Shown: positions 9,652 to 17,274 of the stretch, piece by piece
Layout of the letters: every line of letters begins with the position of its first letter
How positions within the stretch are numbered: the first letter of the stretch is position 1
Assembly: GCF_965204195.1 (NCBI RefSeq)
Contig: NZ_OZ241975.1
Location: 248,001 to 312,000 of the forward strand
Reading direction: 5' to 3'
Source of the DNA: Poriferisodalis sp965204195
GTDB taxonomy: Bacteria; Actinomycetota; Acidimicrobiia; Acidimicrobiales; Poriferisodalaceae
Length of the DNA stretch: 64,000 nucleotides
Made by a program: the position numbers and the translations under genes
The notes under the pieces: model-generated
Database searches by the model: none
What the model was told of the DNA's origin: nothing
What the model saw: only the letters and a program-made list of their open reading frames with translations

Positions 9652-10809
9652 TCATTCGACTGACTCCCGCATGTCGTCTCCGGCTGCAGCCAGCGCCTGA
9701 GCAATGGACCGGTCGTACGGCGGTCGCAACACGCCGGCGTCGGTGATGATCGCCGTGATCAGGCGGGCGGGCGTCACGTCGAATGCGGGATTGATGGCGA
9801 CGGCTTCCGTAGGGGTCAGACGCGTCCCTCCGGCGTGGTGCACCTCGTCGGGGTTCCGCTGCTCGATGGCAATGCACTCGCCCGATGGAAGCGCTGCGTC
9901 GATCGTGGTGGTCGGGGCGGCGACATAGAAGCCGATGCCAGCGTCCGCGGCAGCGAGCGCGTGCGCCAGCGTGCCGACCTTGTTGGCCGTGTCGCCGTTG
10001 GCAGCGATGCGATCCGCGCCCACGACTACCGCGTCCACCGCACCACCCGCGATCAGCGACGCCATCGCGGCATCGGCGACCACCGACACATCAATGCCCG
10101 CGTCGGCCAGTTCCCAGGCGGTGAGCCGTGCACCCTGCAGCAGCGGGCGGGTCTCGGCGGCCAGCACACGCACCGGTTCGCCCCCCGCGGCTTTCGCGTA
10201 CACGACGCCCAGTGCCGTGCCCGTGCCCGCCGTGGCGAGCCGTCCTGCATTGCAGTGCGTCGCAATGACAGTGGCGTCGGCGAGCAGCTCGCGGCCGAAC
10301 CGTCCGATCTCGGCGCACGCCCGAGCATCTTCCGCTCCGATGGCCAGGGCCTCATCCAGCAGCCGCCGGCGCAGCTCGGCAACGCTGCCTGCACTGCCGC
10401 TGTCGCCGGTGTTGCCCTGCTCACTGGCGCTGCCATCGCCCGTGTTGTCGCTCGAGCCGAACGAACCGGCGGCAGCCAGCGCGGCATCGATCGTGCGGTC
10501 CACTGCCCATCGCAGGTTGACCGCGGTCGGGCGGGCGTCGCCGATCTCGGTCCTGAAACGTTCCAGCACCGCACCGGCGTCACCCAGCGAACCGGGTTGC
10601 GCCTCGTCGAGGCCGACAACCAGCGCAAGCGCCCCGAAGGCCCCGAGGGCTGGCGCGCCCCGGATGGCAAGCCGCTCGATGGCATCCACGGCGCTGGCCA
10701 CGTCGCGCACGTCGATCAGCACCAGCTCGCCCGGCAGGCGCGTCTGGTCGATGATCTCGATGCTGTCGCCGGTCCAGCGCAGCGTCGGCGTTGCAGCGGT
10801 CGTATCCAT
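9652..10809 (-). CDS. mtnA: S-methyl-5-thioribose-1-phosphate isomerase
   Basis: Converts 5-methylthioribose-1-phosphate, and in some organisms 5-deoxyribose-1-phosphate, to the corresponding ribulose-1-phosphate. Family marks are LAIRGAPALGAFGALAL, the catalytic cysteine in THCNAGRLATAGTGTALG, and the catalytic aspartate in GADRIAANGDTANKVGT. Product 385 residues, normal length, with a small glycine/serine-rich insert near residues 110-140. It leads the operon with the aldolase-dehydrogenase fusion and is divergent from menE across a 161-nt spacer. Confidence 0.92.
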   Translation of the reverse strand: MDTTAATPTLRWTGDSIEIIDQTRLPGELVLIDVRDVASAVDAIERLAIRGAPALGAFGALALVVGLDEAQPGSLGDAGAVLERFRTEIGDARPTAVNLRWAVDRTIDAALAAAGSFGSSDNTGDGSASEQGNTGDSGSAGSVAELRRRLLDEALAIGAEDARACAEIGRFGRELLADATVIATHCNAGRLATAGTGTALGVVYAKAAGGEPVRVLAAETRPLLQGARLTAWELADAGIDVSVVADAAMASLIAGGAVDAVVVGADRIAANGDTANKVGTLAHALAAADAGIGFYVAAPTTTIDAALPSGECIAIEQRNPDEVHHAGGTRLTPTEAVAINPAFDVTPARLITAIITDAGVLRPPYDRSIAQALAAAGDDMRESVE

Positions 10810-10957
10810 GCAGCCGACAGTCTCGCGCCCACGTGCGACAACTCCGCCAACGTCTCATCCATTTCGAGCGAACGATCCCGCTCGTTGCCCAGCGGCAGCC
10901 CTCGCAGCGCCGCGCTCGCCGAGCGCAAATTCCGGCGGGCACGAGCGGCCGCATCGG

Positions 10958-10963
10958 TAGTGT
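10958..10963 (+). promoter_or_regulatory. Candidate -10 box for leaderless menE
   Basis: TAGTGT matches TAnnnT and ends 7 nt before the menE GTG. No Shine-Dalgarno is visible, so transcription may start at or next to the start codon. Inference from position and the repeated pattern in this window. Confidence 0.45.
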
Positions 10964-10970
10964 CCGCGCC

Positions 10971-12077
10971 GTGCGACGACTGGTGGCGCTGGCGATCGGC
11001 GGCGGTGATCGCTTCGTAGCCGAGCTGCAGCAAGCCTGGGATGCCGGCGACGCCGTGTTGCCCGTCGATCAGCGGCTGCCGGCCACGGCGCAGGAGTCGC
11101 TCGTCGAGCGCATGGGCGCCAGTGTCGTCGTGGACGCCACCGGCCGCCACCGCCGCCGAGGCGGCTGGGACGTCGAGGCCGGCGACGCACTCGTCATGGC
11201 CACCAGCGGCAGCACCGGCGATCCGAAAGGCGCCGTCCTCACCCACGCAGCCATCGAGGCCAACGCGATGGCAACCAGCTCAGCGCTCGCCGTAGATCCC
11301 AGCACCGACCGCTGGCTGGCATGCCTGCCACTCGCACACGTCGGCGGCCTCGCAGTAGTCGTCCGCACACTGCTCACCGACACGCCCCTAGAGGTCCACG
11401 ACGGCTTCGACGCAGCCACGGTCGAAGCAGCAGCCCGCCAAGGCGCAACCCTCACCTCGCTGGTACCCACCGCGCTAGCGCGCATCGACGCATCGGCATT
11501 CCGAGCGATCCTGCTAGGCGGTTCCGCGATGCCCGCCCAACGGCCCCCCAACACCGTCGCCACCTACGGCATGACCGAGACGTTCAGCGGCGTGATCTAC
11601 GAAGGCTGGCCGCTCGAAGGCGTCGAGCTGCGCATCGCCAACGGCGAAGTGCAGCTCCGCTGCCCGATGCTGCTGCGCTGCTACCGCGACGGAACCGATC
11701 CCCGCACGGCCGACGGCTGGTTCCCCACAGGAGACGCCGGCGCCGTATCAGAAGACGGCCAGCTCGCCGTCTTCGGAAGAGTCGACGACATGATCACCAC
11801 CGGCGCCGAAAAGGTCTGGCCAGTAGCAATAGAACGAATCCTCGCCGACCTGCCCAACGTCGCCGAAGTAGCAGTAGTAGGCCGCCCCGACCCCGAGTGG
11901 GGCCAAGCAGTAACAGCCGTAGTAGTCGCTACCGACCCCGCACAACCCCCCCGACTAGAAGCACTACGCGAAGCAGTGAAAGCGGAATTCCCCGCCTACT
12001 GCGCCCCCCAAGCCCTTGAGTTGGTAGCCGAGCTGCCCCAAACCCCCCTGGGAAAAACCCAGCGCTGGCGTCTGTAG
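10971..12077 (+). CDS. menE: o-succinylbenzoate-CoA ligase
   Basis: AMP-forming ligase that activates o-succinylbenzoate with CoA in menaquinone synthesis. Visible motifs are TSGSTGDPKGAVLTH (P-loop), TYGMTET, the adenylate-binding GWFPTGDAG, and the C-terminal lysine in TPLGKTQRW. Product 368 residues, a compact MenE with a short N-terminal domain. GTG 10971 is chosen because the frame further upstream is low-quality and a -10 box sits 7 nt before it. The last ~130 nt recur as broken copies at 15536-15595 and 24287-24418. Codons at the 3' end shift towards A-ending forms, unlike the 5' half. Confidence 0.85.
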   Translation: MRRLVALAIGGGDRFVAELQQAWDAGDAVLPVDQRLPATAQESLVERMGASVVVDATGRHRRRGGWDVEAGDALVMATSGSTGDPKGAVLTHAAIEANAMATSSALAVDPSTDRWLACLPLAHVGGLAVVVRTLLTDTPLEVHDGFDAATVEAAARQGATLTSLVPTALARIDASAFRAILLGGSAMPAQRPPNTVATYGMTETFSGVIYEGWPLEGVELRIANGEVQLRCPMLLRCYRDGTDPRTADGWFPTGDAGAVSEDGQLAVFGRVDDMITTGAEKVWPVAIERILADLPNVAEVAVVGRPDPEWGQAVTAVVVATDPAQPPRLEALREAVKAEFPAYCAPQALELVAELPQTPLGKTQRWRL

Positions 12078-12096
12078 TCGGAAGGAGGTTGGACCC

Positions 12097-12573
12097 ATGT
12101 CCAATGGCAGCCAAGCTTCGATCACCGGGCACCTCCTCGATGAGGCCCGAGAACTGCGCCGCAAGCAAGACGAGCGTCTGCGCGGCCTGCAGTCTCTGTC
12201 ACGCAGCATGCTCGCCGGGTTCCTCTCTGCAGGACTCGTGGCTCTCGCAGCCCAGCCCGCCGATCAACCGGTCAGCCGCGAGTTGGGTCTCTGGATTACC
12301 TACGCCGCCGTGGCCTTGGTGGTTCTGACACTGCTCGTCGAACTCTCGGCCAGTCGCTGGAACGAAGGCACCGATGTCGATGCTCTCGACTACTTCTCGA
12401 ACCAAGCCTCAAGCGTGGAGGACTTCGAACTGTCTTTGGCGTTCACGCACGAAGGCCACCGCAAACGCAACGAGAAATCGCTGACGAGAACGAAGCGCTT
12501 GGTAGCGCTGCAGGTCTATGCCACGTTCGCTGGGGGGACGCTTCTGCTTGCTTTGCTGCTCGGTGTAACCTGA
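12097..12573 (+). CDS. Small membrane protein, unknown function
   Basis: 158-residue protein that I do not recognise. It has a charged, probably helical N-terminus (residues 1-35), predicted membrane segments near 37-52, 64-83 and 135-157, and a charged cytoplasmic-looking loop between the second and third. A strong GGAGG (12084-12088) precedes the ATG at a good distance. It starts 19 nt after menE but inside the segment that appears inserted between menE and its fragment at 15536, so it may have arrived with the surface gene. A 2TM/SLATT-like effector fold is conceivable, but nothing here proves it. Confidence 0.65.
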   Translation: MSNGSQASITGHLLDEARELRRKQDERLRGLQSLSRSMLAGFLSAGLVALAAQPADQPVSRELGLWITYAAVALVVLTLLVELSASRWNEGTDVDALDYFSNQASSVEDFELSLAFTHEGHRKRNEKSLTRTKRLVALQVYATFAGGTLLLALLLGVT

Positions 12574-12577
12574 CGGC

Positions 12578-12736
12578 ATGGGCGAGGCCAGCACGGTCAG
12601 GACGGATCCAGAACAGTCCGAGTCTCCTAAGCTCACGCCGCCCCAAGCATTGCCGAGCGTCACCGTGAGCCGGGGTCTCATCGGCATACCTGAGTTCTTC
12701 CGCTTCTGGCGCCGGGGCAAAGCCACAGCCTCCTAG
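12578..12736 (+). CDS. Possible 52-residue peptide
   Basis: Short open frame starting 4 nt after the preceding stop, with ATG at 12578 and TAG at 12734-12736. The translation ends in an aromatic-basic stretch (PEFFRFWRRGKATAS). No ribosome binding site is visible; expression would rely on coupling to the upstream membrane-protein gene. No homology recognised; it may be chance. Confidence 0.3.
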   Translation: MGEASTVRTDPEQSESPKLTPPQALPSVTVSRGLIGIPEFFRFWRRGKATAS

Positions 12737-12877
12737 CCGACAGAGACGCGTAGGTTCTGCCCGCAGCCACGAGCATTCACATGAGCGTCGGGCTGCCGCC
12801 CGCCTCGACCAATCGGCTTGGAACTGCTGCCCGCTCACGCAGCGGATCGTCGCCGCTCACGCTTCATCAGAGAGTGT

Positions 12878-12883
12878 TAGGTT
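12878..12883 (+). promoter_or_regulatory. Candidate -10 box for the CWB2/ligand-binding gene
   Basis: TAGGTT (TAnnnT) ends 8 nt before ATG 12892, the same geometry as other genes here. No convincing -35 is seen. The 155-nt spacer from 12737 shows nothing else recognisable. Confidence 0.4.
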
Positions 12884-12895
12884 CCCTGCCCATGT

Positions 12896-15520
12896 TTGCT
12901 GCCCCCCCCCCCCCGTAGATATGTAATTTCGCTGCGGCGCATCAGCGTCGCGGCAGTGGTGGTGTGCCTGGTAGGCGCGCTGGCCGCGTTGGTTCCCGCA
13001 GGGGCCGTGTCGGCGCAATCCGCTGGAGTGGCGCTGCCGCCGCAATCGCAGGGGTCGTGTGCGGGTGAGGATCCGATCGTGGTCGGTTCGGATGCGGCGG
13101 CGCAGTCGGATATCTACGCCGCGGCCATGCTCGCAGGGGTGATTGGCAGCGACTGCATTGTGCTCGCCGGCCCGCGTGACGAGCCGATGCCTGCCGATCA
13201 GCAGGCGCGTCTGGCCGCTGCGAATGCGGGCGGGTTCGTTGTGGGCGGAATGGCGGCGGTACCGCCGGCGAAGATCGCGGGCCGCTCGATGACCTCATTG
13301 TCCGGGCCCGATCGGTGGGCCACGGCCCGTCGCGTGGGTCAGCACGCGGCTGGCGTAACGCCCGACGCTGCAGCAACTCAGGGCGTCCCACCCAGGATCA
13401 ACGGCGTTGCAGTGCCGCCGCAGTCGCAAGGGTCGTGTGCGGGTGAGGATCCGATCGTGGTCGGTTCGGATGCGAGGGCGCAGTCGGACATGTACGCCGC
13501 GGCGATGCTCGCAGGGGTGATCGGCAGCGACTGCATCGTGCTCGCCGGCCCGCGTGACGAGCCGATGCCTGCCGATCAGCAGGCGCGTCTGGCCGCTGCG
13601 AATGCGGGCGGGTTCGTTGTCGGCGGCACAGCGGCGCTGCCGACGGCGAAAGTCGCCGATCGCTCGATGAGGCGTCTGTCCGGGATTGACCGGTGGGCCA
13701 CCGCGCGACTGGTAGGCCAGCGCGCCGCCGGCGACACCACTGTGGGCACCCCGACAGACCAAGAAGCGATCAAGGAGTTGTTCGCCGAAGCAGCTGCTCA
13801 ACGCGCTGAGATCGTCGATGAGCTGACGCGGCAGATCAGGGCAGGCAACTACGGCATCGACGACGACAACGTCCTGCGCGGGCTGGCTGGGTTCCGGATC
13901 GACCTCGACGACTGCCCGAGTGGCTGGTCCGACATGGCAGGCGTCACCGACGCCCAGATCCGCATCGGCTACTCGTTGGCTCAGTCGGGCCTCGCCGGCG
14001 AGAACGCACGGGTCGGCGCCGGCATGGAGAGCTACTTCGACTGGGTGAACGCCAACGACCCGGTCTCGGGCCGCCAGCTCGTTCTCATTTCCAAAGATGA
14101 CGGGTTCGTCGCTCAACGGGCGATTGACAACGTGGACGCCTTCATCAAGTCGGAGAACGTGCTGTCGATCGTCACGCTTGGATTGCCCAGCACCATGGCG
14201 ACCTACGACCGGATCAACGACGAGTGCATCCCGCACCCGTTTGCGCAGAGCCATCATTCGGCCTGGGGCGACCCAGCGACCCATCCGTGGACCACCGGCT
14301 CGCTGTTGGCGTATGGCACCGAGGCGGTGCTGTGGGGTACTTGGATCGAAGAGAACCTGACCGGGAAGCTGCCGGTGCGCGTGGCCTCGGTCGTCATGGA
14401 CAACGACTACGGGCGTGCCTACGAGGCGGCGTTCGGGGAATGGGCCGAAGCTCACCCCGAGGTCGTGTCGAGCTTCACCCCGGTCCGCCACGACCCGGCC
14501 GCGCCCTCGCTCGCGACCGAGATGCAAGCCGTGGCTGACGCGAACCCCGACGTCTACATCTCGATGACCGTCGGCGCCGCGTGCTTCCTCGCGATCCAGG
14601 ATGCGGGTTCGAACGGGCTGATCGCATCCATTGAGGCGAGAGGCGGCGCGATGTTCACCTCGTCCGTCTGCAGCGAGACCGACGTTTACATGAAGCCCGC
14701 AGGCGCAGCCGCCGACGGCTGGCTCGTCATGGGCGGGGGCGCAAAGGACAACATCGAGCCGCGTTACGCCGGCGAACCGTTCATCAAGTTCGTCAACGAG
14801 AACATCGAGGACGCCGACCTCGACCGCGACAAGCAGCTGCACGCACTCGGCTACCTGTTCGGGTATCCCTACGTTGAGGCCCTGCGCATCGCCGCAGAAC
14901 TGCCCGCAGGGATCACGCGCACCAATCTCATCTTGGCCGTGCGCAGCCTCGACATCGACCATCCGATGTACTACGACGGCATCCGCTTCAGGCTCAACGG
15001 CAGCGTCGATGCGTACCCGGTCGAAGGCTCCGGTGTCTACCGATTCGACGCAGATGCCCAATCGTGGGGAACACCGCTCGAGATCATCAATGTCGAGGGA
15101 CAGACCCCGAACTGCCCCTGGGAGACGCACGTCGGCCGCTGTGCATCCCTCACGCGCGACCGTCTGACGACCCTCGCCGCCCACTTCTCCGATGACGCCG
15201 ACGAACAAGACAACGCGGCCTGGGTGCCGGCAAGCGCGCATCGCACGGGCCAAGACGCACCAGAGGGCCGGCTCAAGCCCGGCTACTGGCAAATCACCGC
15301 CGATTCGGAATGCCTGTACTACGACCGCGGCCTTGCAGAGTGGCGTGAACCGGCACGTCGCGGGGTCGGCTGGATCGGAGTCAACGGCAGCGGCGTCGAA
15401 GTCAACACGTCTACGCGCGTTCGGGTCGAACACCGCGACACGGTCGAGCTCGCTACCTACCGAGGAGGGGACGACGGTCCCTTCCGCTGCGAGCTGAACT
15501 GGGTGGCCGACCTGGACTAG
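12896..15520 (+). CDS. Secreted CWB2-like / branched-chain amino-acid-type ligand-binding protein
   Basis: Surface protein of about 870 residues. The signal peptide (roughly residues 8-45) ends with AVSAQ. Two near-identical ~126-residue modules follow, each containing GSCAGEDPIVVGSD, FVVGG and R-x-SG-x-DRWATA, which resemble CWB2 repeats. From about residue 340 there is a type-1 periplasmic-binding fold as in LivJ-type receptors (DAQIRIGYSLAQSGLAGENA near its start, VASVVMDNDYGRAYEAAFGE in the middle), then a small C-terminal beta domain. In the assembly the open frame can only begin at TTG 12896; the better ATG at 12892 is one frame off because of the 13-C tract. No transporter genes lie beside it, so a sensing or adhesive role is as likely as uptake (inference). 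Confidence 0.75.
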   Translation: MLPPPPRRYVISLRRISVAAVVVCLVGALAALVPAGAVSAQSAGVALPPQSQGSCAGEDPIVVGSDAAAQSDIYAAAMLAGVIGSDCIVLAGPRDEPMPADQQARLAAANAGGFVVGGMAAVPPAKIAGRSMTSLSGPDRWATARRVGQHAAGVTPDAAATQGVPPRINGVAVPPQSQGSCAGEDPIVVGSDARAQSDMYAAAMLAGVIGSDCIVLAGPRDEPMPADQQARLAAANAGGFVVGGTAALPTAKVADRSMRRLSGIDRWATARLVGQRAAGDTTVGTPTDQEAIKELFAEAAAQRAEIVDELTRQIRAGNYGIDDDNVLRGLAGFRIDLDDCPSGWSDMAGVTDAQIRIGYSLAQSGLAGENARVGAGMESYFDWVNANDPVSGRQLVLISKDDGFVAQRAIDNVDAFIKSENVLSIVTLGLPSTMATYDRINDECIPHPFAQSHHSAWGDPATHPWTTGSLLAYGTEAVLWGTWIEENLTGKLPVRVASVVMDNDYGRAYEAAFGEWAEAHPEVVSSFTPVRHDPAAPSLATEMQAVADANPDVYISMTVGAACFLAIQDAGSNGLIASIEARGGAMFTSSVCSETDVYMKPAGAAADGWLVMGGGAKDNIEPRYAGEPFIKFVNENIEDADLDRDKQLHALGYLFGYPYVEALRIAAELPAGITRTNLILAVRSLDIDHPMYYDGIRFRLNGSVDAYPVEGSGVYRFDADAQSWGTPLEIINVEGQTPNCPWETHVGRCASLTRDRLTTLAAHFSDDADEQDNAAWVPASAHRTGQDAPEGRLKPGYWQITADSECLYYDRGLAEWREPARRGVGWIGVNGSGVEVNTSTRVRVEHRDTVELATYRGGDDGPFRCELNWVADLD
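12902..12914 (+). repeat. 13-C homopolymer at the start of a surface-protein gene
   Basis: A run of 13 C immediately inside the reading frame of ATG 12892. With 13 C this ATG gives only MFAAPPPP and then TAG. With 12 or 15 C it reads into the arginine-rich signal peptide and the whole 870-residue protein. This is the layout of a slipped-strand phase-variable tract; a sequencing length error is the alternative. Confidence 0.75.
13027..13728 (+). repeat. Internal direct repeat, two modules at 378-bp offset
   Basis: Two near-identical ~320-bp blocks encode the paired CWB2-like modules (for example, CCGCCGCAATCGCAG near 13038 and CCGCCGCAGTCGCAA near 13416). The offset is exactly 126 codons, so recombination between them would keep the frame while removing or adding one module. 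Confidence 0.8.
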
Positions 15521-15535
15521 CTGCGTCTGCCGCCG

Positions 15536-15595
15536 GTACCCGTCGCTGAGCTGCCCCAGACACCGCTCGGCAAGGCCCAACGCTGGCGCATCTAG
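15536..15595 (+). pseudogene. menE 3'-end fragment, copy 1
   Basis: Twenty codons reading VPVAELPQTPLGKAQRWRI then stop, a close match to the last residues of intact MenE. Its stop overlaps the menC stop by 4 nt, so it looks like the original menE terminus, convergent with menC, left behind when the 12.1-15.5 kb segment was inserted. Confidence 0.75.
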
Positions 15596-16617
15596 GGCAC
15601 GCCGACCGGCACAGGCAAGTACCCGCCGGCAGGCGTCACATCCTCCGGCAAGGGCTCGGCGAACAGCGTCGCCGTGCCGATCCCATGCACGCCATGCGGA
15701 TCGACCGCGACGGCGGTCTCGCGGGCGATGCGCAAACCTGCGGGGCCGCAGATGAACGACGACACCACCGAGCGAACACCACGCATCGCCGCCCGCCGGG
15801 CCAAGTCATAGACAGCGTGCGGACCGCCCAGCACCGCCGGCTTGAGCACCGCGACCTCGATGGCACCGACCGCAATCAGCCGGTCAAGCGCGTCGGCATC
15901 GCGCAGGTGCTCGTCCGCGGCGACCCGCAGCCCGACCGTGCGGCTGATCTGCGCCCAGTCAGCGGCATGAGGCGTGGGCTCCTCGATGAACTCGATGTCG
16001 AGGTGGCTGACGGGGCGCAGCACTTTCACCGCTGTCGCACGGTCCCAGCCGCCGTTGGCGTCGAGTCGCAGTGCCACACCGGCGGGCAGGGAGCGGCGCA
16101 CGTGTGCGATGCGCACCGACTGTTCGGCAATGTCCGCGGCGCTGCCGTTGCCGCCACGGCTGGCGTGGTCGCGGGCGGCAACCTTGAGCTTCACCGCCAG
16201 GTGACCTGCCGCTGCGGCGTGCGCTGCGCGCTGGGCCGCAGCCTCAGGATCCAGATCGGACACCAACGCGTGGGTGGCGATGCGCCGCTGCGTCGGTGGG
16301 GTCTCGGCCAGCAGCGTGGACAGCGTGACGCCCTCGATCTCGGCGTCGAGCTGGGTGAGTGCCGATTCCACTGCGGCGGCAGCACACGGTTCGCGGGGCG
16401 GCTCGCCCTCAGGATGCTCAGCCCAGCGCTCCAGCGCCGCCAGCGCTTCTTCATACGTCTCGACGCCGAAGCCCGGCAGCGGTGCCGCCTCGCCGGTGCC
16501 GACGCAGGCGTTGTCGCCGACGCGCACTTCGATGCCCCGTCGCACGGCGATCGAGCCGTGAGCGGTCAGCAGCGGCCGTGCCAGCGGCAGCTCGAATTCC
16601 TGCAGTGTCACCTGCAC
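15592..16617 (-). CDS. menC: o-succinylbenzoate synthase
   Basis: Enolase-superfamily dehydratase that makes o-succinylbenzoate for menaquinone. It keeps the base lysines VKLKVAA and VLKPAVLGG and the metal ligands LRLDANGGW, FIEEP and VAADEHL. Product 341 residues. Start GTG 16617 has TAGCGT 7 nt upstream and no Shine-Dalgarno. It is convergent with the menE fragment and divergent from cdd. Part of the gene recurs in decayed form at 26108-26232. Confidence 0.9.
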   Translation of the reverse strand: MQVTLQEFELPLARPLLTAHGSIAVRRGIEVRVGDNACVGTGEAAPLPGFGVETYEEALAALERWAEHPEGEPPREPCAAAAVESALTQLDAEIEGVTLSTLLAETPPTQRRIATHALVSDLDPEAAAQRAAHAAAAGHLAVKLKVAARDHASRGGNGSAADIAEQSVRIAHVRRSLPAGVALRLDANGGWDRATAVKVLRPVSHLDIEFIEEPTPHAADWAQISRTVGLRVAADEHLRDADALDRLIAVGAIEVAVLKPAVLGGPHAVYDLARRAAMRGVRSVVSSFICGPAGLRIARETAVAVDPHGVHGIGTATLFAEPLPEDVTPAGGYLPVPVGVP

Positions 16618-16624
16618 GGCGTGA

Positions 16625-16630
16625 ACGCTA
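16625..16630 (-). promoter_or_regulatory. Candidate -10 box for leaderless menC
   Basis: On the minus strand TAGCGT ends 7 nt before GTG 16617. Confidence 0.45.
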
Positions 16631-16698
16631 TTGGCTCAGTCGGGTGGCGTCGGTGGCCGTACTCTCGTCGCAGAGGCGACGGAGGAGGCAGGTTCGGC

Positions 16699-17112
16699 AT
16701 GGCCGAGGACACCGCCATCGGATGGGCCGAACTGCGTGCTCGGGCGCACGCAGCGTCGCGCATGGCGTACGCGCCGTACTCGAAATTCCACGTCGGCGCA
16801 GCAGGCCTTGTGGACGACGGCCGGATCGTCACCGGCTGCAACGTCGAGAATGCGTCCTACGGGCTCACGCTCTGCGCCGAGTGCGGCATGGTCAGCGACC
16901 TGCATCGCAGCGGGGGCGGTCGCCTGGTGGCGGTGACCATCACCGATGCAGACGGCGAACTGCTTGCTCCATGCGGCCGGTGCCGCCAACTGCTCCTCGA
17001 GGCGGGCGGTCCTGACTGCGCGGTGAACGAGAACACCACCGTTGCCGAGTTGCTGCCCGGCGCTTTCGAGTTCCCGCTGCCGGAGCTGGGTACAAGCGCC
17101 GGCGGGCCCTGA
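16699..17112 (+). CDS. cdd: Cytidine deaminase
   Basis: Zinc-dependent cytidine/deoxycytidine deaminase of pyrimidine salvage, 137 residues, the normal short tetrameric form. CNVENASYGLTLCAECG carries the catalytic glutamate and first zinc cysteine; PCGRCRQLL supplies the others. ATG 16699 follows GGAGGAGG (16681-16688). A longer frame to the left is only antisense to menC. Confidence 0.93.
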   Translation: MAEDTAIGWAELRARAHAASRMAYAPYSKFHVGAAGLVDDGRIVTGCNVENASYGLTLCAECGMVSDLHRSGGGRLVAVTITDADGELLAPCGRCRQLLLEAGGPDCAVNENTTVAELLPGAFEFPLPELGTSAGGP

Positions 17113-17205
17113 CGGCCCCAGCGGCTGCTGCTGCGCCGCGTGACGATTCGTGGCGCGGGCACTCAGCGGCAGCGAAAGCATGAACACGAACTGAACACGC
17201 AACGC

Positions 17206-17260
17206 ACCTCATGAGTTGTTTGATGGGCAGCGTCATCGCATGAAACAACCATCGTGAGGT
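17206..17260. terminator. Imperfect hairpin downstream of cdd
   Basis: ACCTCA...GTTGTTT pairs with AAACAAC...TGAGGT around a ~20-nt loop. It could end cdd transcription or be a regulator site before the propeptide promoter. The rest of 17113-17285 shows no gene. Confidence 0.4.
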
Positions 17261-17274
17261 GATATGGCGGGTCA

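Noticed and set aside
8157..9746. 529-codon plus-strand frame over the aldolase-dehydrogenase gene
   Set aside because: No domain; the minus strand has the metal-binding His motifs and the Rossmann fold.
13027..13728. CRISPR-like array
   Set aside because: Only two long coding repeats with no short regular spacers; they encode protein modules.
12942..15580. Minus-strand frames (149 and 761 codons) over the CWB2/ligand-binding gene
   Set aside because: Shadows; the plus strand has signal peptide, repeated modules and a binding-protein fold.
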